A stretch of 64,000 bases of DNA from Acidiphilium sp. C61 (lineage in GTDB: Bacteria > Pseudomonadota > Alphaproteobacteria > Acetobacterales > Acetobacteraceae), in assembly GCF_902712915.1 (NCBI RefSeq), contig NZ_CACTIA010000005.1, positions 744,001 through 808,000 on the forward strand. The letters run 5' to 3'. The translations under genes were made by a program, and so were the position numbers. Every line of letters begins with the position of its first letter. Within the stretch, counting starts at the first letter, position 1. This document shows positions 42,880 through 49,997 of the stretch, piece by piece. The notes under the pieces were generated by a model, which saw nothing but the letters and a program-made list of their open reading frames with translations, searched no databases and had not been told where the DNA came from.

Positions 42880-44181
42880 TTACTGAACCATGTTGACCGT
42901 TGTCTGGAGAATCTGCTGTGCCGCCGTGACGACTTTCGTATTGGCGGTATAGGCTTGCTGGGCATTGATCAGGTCGGTGAATTGCGTCGCGATATCCACG
43001 TTGGAATTCTCGATCGAACCCGTCACGAGCGACCCGCCGCTGCCACCAACCGCGTTGATCGTCGCAGCACCCGACGCCTGGCTAGCGGTTTCGAGCTGGG
43101 CGCTCTGGTTCTGCAGCGCATCCGGCGATGCGAACGATGCAAGCGGCACCTGCGCCACGAGTTTGGAAAACCCATTGGTATAGTTCGCGGTAATGTTGCC
43201 CTGGGTATCGATCGACAAATTGCTGAAATCGCCGGAGGGCGACCCGTTCTGGGTAACACCCTGCAGGTTCAGCGTCGTGCCCGCATACTGGGTCAACCCG
43301 GTGGTGCTATTAGGACTACCAAAATCAAGAGTGATGTTCTGGGTAGCGCCATTGAATGTCGGCGAAATCTGCAATTGGCCGCCCGTCGCAGTTGCACTCG
43401 ATCCGGTGGCCGGCGTGATGGAGCTCAGCGTCCCGTTCGAATTGAACACGACATTCGCCGTGAAATTGGTGGGTTTTCCAGCATTGCTCGTATCATTCGG
43501 GGACGAAGCCGTCAGCGTCCACTGCGTCTGACCGCCCGCGATGGACGTTGGAGAGCTGAACTGGAGATCGAGTTGCTGGAGGTTGCCCAGAGAGTCATAG
43601 GTGTCCACCTGGGTGGTCACCGGCGTCGTCGTCGGCGTGGTCGGCAATGTTGCTGAAATCGTCACATTCGAGGTCGGGACCGGCGGCGAAGCGCCCTGGG
43701 AGACCTGGATCGGCGCGAGCGCCGAGGTGTTGATGGTTCCCGTCGTAGGGTTGGCCGCCCAGCCATCGAGATAGGCGCCGGAGCCGTTCACCAGATACCC
43801 GGAGGCGTTCAGCTTGAAGTCGCCCGCACGGGTATAATATTGCTGAGCGTTGAACGTCTGGGTCGTCTTGCCACCAACAGTGTTGGTGCCGGCCGGCATC
43901 GATACGGTGAAATATCCGTTGCCGTTGATCGCCATGGCAAGCGGATTGCTCGACTGGGTGATCGTCCCCTCGACCGTATTGGTATAATCCGGGTTGGCCA
44001 CCACCGAGTCAGGGCCGTTGCTGGTCGCAGTACTCTGGACAAGATAATTGATGAAATGGGTGTTGACGCCCTTGTAACCGGTCGTCTGCGCGTTCGCGAT
44101 ATTGTCGCTGATATTGGTGAAGGCGGCCGACTGGGCCTGCAGGCCACTGACCGACGTATCCAAAGCACCGAAAATCGACAT
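42880..44181 (-). CDS. flgE: Flagellar hook protein FlgE
   Basis: 433 residues from ATG 44181 (MSIFGALDTSVSGLQAQSAA), with GAGGACAGG just upstream; a longer in-frame start at 44304 is not conserved. Axial motif NISDNIANAQTTGYKG, hook D1/D2 regions (INGNGYFTV, YTRAGDFKLNASGYLVNGSG, YLDGW) and C-terminal IENSNVDIATQFTDLINAQQ and AYTANTKVVTAAQQILQTTV. Faces fliK divergently across 283 bases. Confidence 0.96.
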   Translation of the reverse strand: MSIFGALDTSVSGLQAQSAAFTNISDNIANAQTTGYKGVNTHFINYLVQSTATSNGPDSVVANPDYTNTVEGTITQSSNPLAMAINGNGYFTVSMPAGTNTVGGKTTQTFNAQQYYTRAGDFKLNASGYLVNGSGAYLDGWAANPTTGTINTSALAPIQVSQGASPPVPTSNVTISATLPTTPTTTPVTTQVDTYDSLGNLQQLDLQFSSPTSIAGGQTQWTLTASSPNDTSNAGKPTNFTANVVFNSNGTLSSITPATGSSATATGGQLQISPTFNGATQNITLDFGSPNSTTGLTQYAGTTLNLQGVTQNGSPSGDFSNLSIDTQGNITANYTNGFSKLVAQVPLASFASPDALQNQSAQLETASQASGAATINAVGGSGGSLVTGSIENSNVDIATQFTDLINAQQAYTANTKVVTAAQQILQTTVNMVQ

Positions 44182-44464
44182 CCTGTCCTCAGCTCCAAAT
44201 GGTTGACGGCTCATCCGCGGCGCCGCCAGCTTCGCCTGGGCGACGGTGGGAAACGCACGTTCGCCTCGCTGCACGAACCATGCCAACGGGCGGACGCAAG
44301 CCAAGCCGCCTTATCCACCCGGCCCGGCAGGTTCGACCCGGCAGAAACAGCCGGCCACTTCGGTCGAACCCGGCAGATTTTGCCGCCCTGCTGCCTGACC
44401 GGACGGACATATCCTTGCGTTTCTGTCGGAGCGGTCTTGGCAAGACTTTTGCTTATCCCCGTAC
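44182..44464. promoter_or_regulatory. Divergent flgE / fliK intergenic region
   Basis: 283 bases between two divergent flagellar operons, so both promoters must lie here. TTGGCAAGACTTTTGCTTAT at 44434-44453 is reminiscent of a sigma-54 element (TGGCAN7TTGC) facing fliK: TGGCA at 44435, then 8 bases, then TTGC at 44448. Weak, since ordinary spacing is TGGCAC-N5-TTGC. Confidence 0.4.
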
Positions 44465-46114
44465 ATGACCTCCGGAACCGTCATCCTCGCCACACCCAGC
44501 CTACCCGCCGCGCCGCCGGCGCAGGGCAGCGCGAACTCCTCGCCCTCCTCCACGGATGCAGGCGCCGGAAGTTCTGGGAGCAACGTCGCCTGCAGCCAGA
44601 CCAGCTCAACTATGGCATCGAGGGCATCGGCGGCGGCGAATAAGCAGACCGATTCCAGGACGGCGGCAGGCGGCGGTCATGCTCCCTCCTTCGGCGCCGC
44701 ACTGGCCGGGGCCACCAAAGGATCCGGCGACACGACAGCCACTGCCGCCGGCAGCACGGCCGAGACTGCGTCCGAAGCGGGAGCAGGCACCAAAGCCAAG
44801 ACGGCCGGAAATACTGGCGCTCATCAAGAAAGTGGCACCGCGGGCGTCGGGGTGCAGATCGCGACAGCCGATCCCGACGCCGCCCTGCCGACCATGCAAG
44901 CAGCTGGGACACCGTCAGGCGCCAACGCCGGACAGACGAAGGACGCATCACACAAGACTGACCACAACGGCACGGCGACGGGCACGGCAACAGCCTCTGG
45001 CGCCACTACGGCGAGCGTGGCGCCAACTGCACAAACGACGACGCCGCAACCGCCGGCGGGACCCGTCATCTCGATCATGGCCGCGGCGGCGCATCTGCCC
45101 GCCGGCAGCCAGCCACCCGCCCCATCCACTGACACCCAAACCGCGCCGGCGGTGACCAGGAAGATTTCTGCCAACAGCCCCCCGACCGCGGCCGCTGGCA
45201 GCGCGTCCGCCGCCGGAACCACTTCCGCCGTCTCCTCCTCCGCTGCAGCAGCGTCAACCGCACCGACACCCGCCGAAGCCGCCCTGGCGCATGAGGCCGT
45301 GGCGCGGTTTCATGCAGCGCTCGCCACCGCCAAGTCCGGGCACGCGGATCCGGCCAGTGCGAAACCATCATCCACGGCGACGGGCAACACGGCCTCAGCA
45401 CCAGTTGCGACCGGCACCGCCGGACAATCCGGCGCGACTGCGTCACCCGGAGTGGTCGCCTCGCCCCTGCTTGCCGCATCGGCCGCCACCTCCGCGCCGG
45501 CCGGCAGCGCGAACGGCGCGGGCGCAGCGACGAGCGCCAATCCGGCTTCGGCGTCGAGCCAGATTTCTGCGGCCCTGGTCAATGTCAGCAAGCTCGACGG
45601 GTCTCACGCCAGCGCCGGCGCGGCATCGGGCACCCGCCTGACCATCGCGCTGGCACCGCCCGCCATCGGCACCGTGACGCTGCAGATCGACCGTCACGCC
45701 GATGGCAGCTCATCGGTCACCATCGGCGCCAGCCATCCCGATACCCTGCTCGACCTGCGGAACGACCACTCGACTCTCGATCAGGTTCTGACGCAGGCCG
45801 GTTTGCCGGCTGCCAACCGGAGCATCAGCTTCAACCTGATCGAGCCGCGGCCCGGCGCCGCGAGCCAGCCGCAGGCCGGCAACAGCTTCACCGGCGGCTT
45901 CGGAGGCAATCTCGGGGGCAATCTCGGGGGCGGCTTCGGATTTTCCGGCGGCACGCCGCAGGGAGGCTCGGGCGGGGGCTCGGCCCGGAACGCCGACCCC
46001 GTCTACCGGACCCCGGCCATTGCCGCCGGCGTCGCCACAAACTCGGTGGCAGAAGCCGTCGGCCTGCCGGCAAATGTGGCGCTGCGCCGCTTCGGCGTGA
46101 ATGTCATGGCCTGA
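44465..46114 (+). CDS. fliK: Flagellar hook-length control protein FliK
   Basis: 549 residues. A long low-complexity Ala/Thr/Ser/Gly region (about residues 1-380), then the compact FliK C-terminal domain: RLTIALAPPAIGTVTLQIDR, SSVTIGASHPDTLLDLRNDH, STLDQVLTQAGLP, which switches export from hook to filament. The C-terminal glycine-rich tail (GGNLGGNLGGGFG) is unusual. Directly upstream of flgD, the normal order. The low-complexity part is poorly conserved in the family. Confidence 0.9.
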   Translation: MTSGTVILATPSLPAAPPAQGSANSSPSSTDAGAGSSGSNVACSQTSSTMASRASAAANKQTDSRTAAGGGHAPSFGAALAGATKGSGDTTATAAGSTAETASEAGAGTKAKTAGNTGAHQESGTAGVGVQIATADPDAALPTMQAAGTPSGANAGQTKDASHKTDHNGTATGTATASGATTASVAPTAQTTTPQPPAGPVISIMAAAAHLPAGSQPPAPSTDTQTAPAVTRKISANSPPTAAAGSASAAGTTSAVSSSAAAASTAPTPAEAALAHEAVARFHAALATAKSGHADPASAKPSSTATGNTASAPVATGTAGQSGATASPGVVASPLLAASAATSAPAGSANGAGAATSANPASASSQISAALVNVSKLDGSHASAGAASGTRLTIALAPPAIGTVTLQIDRHADGSSSVTIGASHPDTLLDLRNDHSTLDQVLTQAGLPAANRSISFNLIEPRPGAASQPQAGNSFTGGFGGNLGGNLGGGFGFSGGTPQGGSGGGSARNADPVYRTPAIAAGVATNSVAEAVGLPANVALRRFGVNVMA

Positions 46115-46162
46115 CGATATGCCCTACCTTCCGTTCCGAATCCGATTCCAAAGGAGCCCACG

Positions 46163-46915
46163 ATGACCAGCAGCGTCGCCTCAGTCGCCTACCAGCAGAG
46201 CCAGCTGACGGCCGCCGCCAACACCGCTGCTGCCGGCATCGGCGGCGCGAGCTCCACCTCGAGCACCAGCGGCACCGCCAGCTCCTCCAGCACGGGCGGC
46301 AGCTCGACGGCGAACGCCCTGAGCTCGCTCTCCTCGAACTACAACAACTTCCTGACCATGCTGACCACGCAGCTGCGCAACCAGGACCCGACCAACCCGG
46401 TCAGCTCGAGCCAGTTCACCTCCGAGCTCGTCCAGTTCTCGCAGGTGGAGCAGCAGATCAACACCAACCAGAGCCTGACCCAGCTGCTGCAACTGACCCA
46501 GGCGGGCGACCTCACCCAGGCGAGCGCGATGCTCGGCAGCAAGGTCACCGCGACATCGAGCCAGCTGCCGCTGCAGAACGGCACGGGGACGCTCAATTTC
46601 AACGCACCGACATCCGGCCCGGTGGCGATCGCGGTATACAACAGCGCCGGCCAGCAGATTCTCGACAGCGCGATCAACGCCACCGCCGGCAGCAACTCCT
46701 GGACCTGGAACGGCAAGGATGCATCCGGCACGCAGATGCCGGACGGCGCCTATAACGTCGCCGTGGTCGAAGGCGGGGCAAATGGCGCCACCACCACCCT
46801 CCCCTTCACCATCACCGGGACCGCCACCGGGGTGACGAGCAGCACCAACAGCGTTTCGCTGCAACTCGGCAACGTCGCGATCCCCTTCACGGCGGTTACC
46901 AACGTCACGAAATAA
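46163..46915 (+). CDS. flgD: Flagellar hook capping protein FlgD
   Basis: 250 residues. The hallmark reads NFLTMLTTQLRNQDPTNPVS and SSQFTSELVQFSQVEQQINT near residue 65, then the FlgD Ig-like/tudor domain: GPVAIAVYNSAGQQILDSAI, SWTWNGKDASGTQMPDGAYN. It caps the growing hook. SD AAGGAG is 7 bases before ATG 46163. Serine-rich N-terminal 60 residues. Confidence 0.97.
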   Translation: MTSSVASVAYQQSQLTAAANTAAAGIGGASSTSSTSGTASSSSTGGSSTANALSSLSSNYNNFLTMLTTQLRNQDPTNPVSSSQFTSELVQFSQVEQQINTNQSLTQLLQLTQAGDLTQASAMLGSKVTATSSQLPLQNGTGTLNFNAPTSGPVAIAVYNSAGQQILDSAINATAGSNSWTWNGKDASGTQMPDGAYNVAVVEGGANGATTTLPFTITGTATGVTSSTNSVSLQLGNVAIPFTAVTNVTK

Positions 46916-46926
46916 GAGTTCGCGCC

Positions 46927-46946
46927 CCGGGCCAGAAGCGGCCCGG
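46927..46946 (+). terminator. Hairpin after flgD
   Basis: CCGGGCC-AGAAGC-GGCCCGG, a 7-base perfect stem 12 bases after the flgD stop. No T run follows, so it is a transcript-end stabiliser or weak terminator. Confidence 0.5.
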
Positions 46947-47514
46947 CCGTCGCCTTGGGCCGATCTCCATCGCGGAGGTCGGTTGCAGTGTCCGCAGCCG
47001 GCGACATACTCCCGCAAATAGGGCCGTGACGTTGCCGGGCGGCGCTCAAGAGCATCGCGCAGTAGATATGCGTCAGTATCACTATTATATTTACACTCAC
47101 TGTATTGTGAGTGTTTGTGGCACACGTTGTCGCGCCACCCAGGATTTCAAAAATCGCATATCACGTCCTGCGCGGAGACGCCGGCTGTTATGTCCGCCAC
47201 CGCAATCGCGGTGAGTCCAATGCGGGTTCAGATCCCTTTTTCGCGCCAAATTTTCTATATGCATGAAAATGTTGAATATTTTTATTCCTTAAATAAAATA
47301 AAAAATATCCATGGACCGTTTCCCGAAAAGTAAATTGATGGCGTAAATGTAAATTTTCGATTACAATATTTTCTTTCTTAATATTTTTCTTCTTACAGAT
47401 TCAAACTATCATATCTCTTGTTTATCTAGAGTATTCGTTTATCTAAAACAAAATGAATTATCGAAATCGGAATGAACCAGATAATTCTAATTACGTAATG
47501 ATAAGGGTGCCCTG
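46947..47514. other. 570-base gene-free, increasingly AT-rich region upstream of the regulator
   Basis: No coding region. Contains an 8-base perfect inverted repeat ACACTCAC-tgtatt-GTGAGTGT (47093-47114), which could be an operator or RNA hairpin. From about 47240 the sequence becomes very AT-rich up to the regulator start, like the flanks of acquired genes. Confidence 0.6.
47093..47114. repeat. Perfect inverted repeat, possible operator
   Basis: ACACTCAC, 6-base spacer TGTATT, GTGAGTGT. Spacing of about 14 bases centre to centre fits a dimeric DNA-binding protein; no T run, so not a classic terminator. Lies 400 bases upstream of the orphan regulator. Confidence 0.5.
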
Positions 47515-48342
47515 ATGAACTCGCTCTCCCAGAACGGCAAATTTGATATCGAAATCGATATAAAGAAATTCAATTTACCCGTTTTCTGTGAATCTGACGA
47601 CGTTCATATTGAATTTCCTGAAAATATATTCAATGTATATTATTACAAAATCAAGAATGACATATTAAAGGAAATACGTGACAATATCTTTGTCTGTGAT
47701 TTATTTTTGTTTGTTTTGCAGGGGGATAACTTCTCCTCCCTCGCCACTATCACCGAAATTCGCGATCTGACGCGCAAGCCGATCATTATCCTGGTGAAGA
47801 ATTACAGCGAGGCCGTGGCCGTCACCTTGTTCAGGATCGGCGCCGACGAGGTTCTCGACGCATCGATCGGCATGCATGATCTCGAAATCCGCATCAGCAA
47901 CATGGTCAAACGGCAAAACAGGCACGCTCCCCGAGACATCGAAACACCGAGCGTCGCGATCGCGGATTTCCTGTTTCTCAACATTCGCAACCGCGCCGTG
48001 CTGCATGAAGTCTTCACGCCTTACGAGCTGATGGCGCTCAGCCTGCTCGTGAGAAATGCCGACAAGATCCTGTCCCGCAGCGACATGGCATCTGCCATCA
48101 AGGGGCGCGCCGTCGGCTATAATGATCGCAGCATCGATAATCTGATGTCGCGTATCCGCAAGAAACTCCGGACACTCGGCCTTGAGAAATACAAGATCCG
48201 CAGCTTCAATTCCGTTGGCTATCACTTCATTTCCGGTGGTGAAAATTTCATCGCCGATCTCGACAACGCGCTGCAAACCCAGATTTACGCGGGCATGAAA
48301 CCCCGCGACGCCGAAGCTGCGTCATCGGGCGCAGACTGGTAA
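47515..48342 (+). CDS. Orphan OmpR-type winged-helix regulator with degenerate receiver domain
   Basis: 275 residues. The C-terminal ~100 are an OmpR/PhoB winged helix: FTPYELMALSLLVRNADKIL, SRSDMASAI, YNDRSIDNLMSRIRKKLRTL and KIRSFNSVGYHF. The N-terminal ~130 have receiver topology (NIFVCDLFLFVLQGDN, KPIIILVKN, RIGADEVLDASI), but the usual phosphoacceptor Asp position is Val and the usual Lys after GAD is replaced. It should thus act without phosphorylation. No histidine kinase is near. First ~200 bases are AT-rich, the rest GC-rich. Near flagellar operons, so a flagellar or surface regulator is possible (inference). Confidence 0.8.
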   Translation: MNSLSQNGKFDIEIDIKKFNLPVFCESDDVHIEFPENIFNVYYYKIKNDILKEIRDNIFVCDLFLFVLQGDNFSSLATITEIRDLTRKPIIILVKNYSEAVAVTLFRIGADEVLDASIGMHDLEIRISNMVKRQNRHAPRDIETPSVAIADFLFLNIRNRAVLHEVFTPYELMALSLLVRNADKILSRSDMASAIKGRAVGYNDRSIDNLMSRIRKKLRTLGLEKYKIRSFNSVGYHFISGGENFIADLDNALQTQIYAGMKPRDAEAASSGADW

Positions 48343-48431
48343 TCACGCTTCCGCTTTCAGGCAGCCAACACCAGGCCTCCGCGCGATCCGCGATCCGCGC
48401 GGAGGCAAGTGCGCCACGAAATTCACACTCA

Positions 48432-49363
48432 GAGCCGGACCGAAAAAGATAGTTGAGCGATTTCAGTAGGTTGTGATTCTGCCGGTTTGCAACAACAGAC
48501 GGATTCGCAATGGCTTGGACTGAAACCGCTCGGCAACGATATTGCCGGGCCGGATTGCGCTACGCAAGCGACCTCACCGACGCCGAATGGGCCTTGATCG
48601 AACCATTCATGCCCTTGCCGCCGCATCGAGGCAGGCCCCGAACGGTGGCACTGCGAAGGATTGTGGAGGCCATCTTCTACATGCTGTCGACCGGTTGCCA
48701 GTGGCGGCAGATCCCGAAGGAATTCGCGCCGTTCACCACTGTGCAGGGCTATTTCTACCGCTTCTGTCGCGACGGCACGTTCGATCGCATCAATCACGTC
48801 CTGGTCATGCAGGCGCGGGAAATAGCCGGACGAGAGGCGTCTCCCACAGCCGGTGTGATCGACAGCCAGTCGGTCAAGACCACCGAGGCTGGCGGGCCGC
48901 GCGGGTTCGATGCCGGAAAGAAGATCAAGGGACGCAAGCGCCACATCGTCACCGATACAATCGGCCACCTCGTCGGTGCGATCGTTCATCATGCCGGTAT
49001 TCAGGATCGGGATGGGGCGCCCGACGTGCTCAAATCCGTCAAATCCCTGTATCCTTGGTTGCGGCACGTATTCGCCGACGGCGGCTATGCCGGTCCCAAA
49101 CTCAATGGACGCCTCGCCAAAATCGGCACATGGACCATACAGATCGTCAAGCGCTCCGACGCCGCCAGCGGGTTCGAACTTCTGCCGCGACGTTGGGTGG
49201 TAGAGAGAACCTTTGCCTGGCTCGGCAGATGCCGGCGCCTCGCAAAGGATTTCGAAGCCACCGTTATCAGCGCCACCGCATGGCTCTTCCTCGCACATAT
49301 CCGCCTGATCACACGAAAAATCGCCCGACACAGGTAGCCACACTACCATTCAGATTCGGGCTC
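48432..49363 (+). mobile_element. Complete IS1031-type (IS5 family) element
   Basis: 932 bases with imperfect inverted ends GAGCCGGACCGAAAAAGATAG and GAGCCCGAATCTGAATGGTAG, and TCA on both sides (48429-48431, 49364-49366), the TNA duplication of this group. Size and ends match the Acetobacteraceae IS1031 type. The parent form of the split remnant at 29360-32733. Confidence 0.93.
48510..49337 (+). CDS. IS1031-type transposase
   Basis: 275 residues, intact: RYASDLTDAEWALIEPFMPL, STGCQWRQIPKEFAPFTTVQ, then the DDE core AGVIDSQSVKTTEAGGPRGF, RKRHIVTDTIGHLVGAIVHH, LRHVFADGGYAGPKL (second Asp) and RRWVVERTFAWLGRCRRLAK (Glu). The only full-length copy in the window. Confidence 0.95.
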   Translation: MAWTETARQRYCRAGLRYASDLTDAEWALIEPFMPLPPHRGRPRTVALRRIVEAIFYMLSTGCQWRQIPKEFAPFTTVQGYFYRFCRDGTFDRINHVLVMQAREIAGREASPTAGVIDSQSVKTTEAGGPRGFDAGKKIKGRKRHIVTDTIGHLVGAIVHHAGIQDRDGAPDVLKSVKSLYPWLRHVFADGGYAGPKLNGRLAKIGTWTIQIVKRSDAASGFELLPRRWVVERTFAWLGRCRRLAKDFEATVISATAWLFLAHIRLITRKIARHR

Positions 49364-49366
49364 TCA

Positions 49367-49661
49367 GACCAGACAACCGGCGGCATCTACCGCCTCTCAC
49401 AATAATTGATTTTTTTATATTTTTTTATATCGCCTGAATAATAAATAAAATAAGTAAATATCAAATATATTTCAGATAATTTATTCATAACACAACTTAT
49501 TTTTAGATGATATAATGTAAACTCCTCTTTGTTTATCCGATATTCAAACTTGTATTATGTATTTTCATATTTTAACGGTCGTGTGTTCAGATCACAGGAA
49601 CCCGACAGATGAATACAGATTGCACATCGACCGGCTTCCGCGGGACTGCCGTCATTCACCC
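49367..49661. other. AT-rich gene-free region upstream of the glycosyltransferase pair
   Basis: Very AT-rich from about 49410 to 49560 with no coding frame of note, like the area upstream of the regulator at 47.2-47.5 kb. A GGCGG-catcta-CCGCC hairpin at 49379-49394 is followed within 20 bases by a T7 run, possibly a terminator after the IS. Likely holds the promoter for the genes at 49662 on. Confidence 0.5.
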
Positions 49662-49997
49662 ATGAACAGAATGAGCTATGCGCGGCGCGCCGCCGGTTGC
49701 GGCCTGAACCGGCTTGCCGATCTCGTTCGATCCCGCCAGGGATTGCGGCGAATGGCGCTGGCCTGCCTGCGCGCCGCCCCGTGGTTCGACCGCTGGCAGC
49801 GCACGCTTCGGCATCAATTTCTCACCGGTGCCGCCGGCGGACTGCCAATCACCGCGTCCCGGCTGCATCGCCACTCACGCCGCGGCAAGGTTGCGGCCGG
49901 CCGCATCCCCCATCGGCGCGACCTCGCGGACCTCAACGCCACCGCCGGAAGGCTGTATCTGCAGATGCTGCGCGCCCGCACCGGCCGGCAGGGCTGA
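49662..49997 (+). CDS. Small Arg/Ala-rich hypothetical protein coupled to the glycosyltransferase
   Basis: 111 residues from ATG 49662 (MNRMSYARRAAG); an upstream start at 49557 would add AT-rich codons and is less likely. Basic, helical, with no recognised family: LADLVRSRQGLRRMALACLR, AAPWFDRWQRTLRHQF, ADLNATAGRLYLQMLRARTG. The stop overlaps the next ATG by one base (TGATG), which shows coupling and supports it being real. It could also be the end of a larger gene lost to rearrangement. Confidence 0.5.
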   Translation: MNRMSYARRAAGCGLNRLADLVRSRQGLRRMALACLRAAPWFDRWQRTLRHQFLTGAAGGLPITASRLHRHSRRGKVAAGRIPHRRDLADLNATAGRLYLQMLRARTGRQG

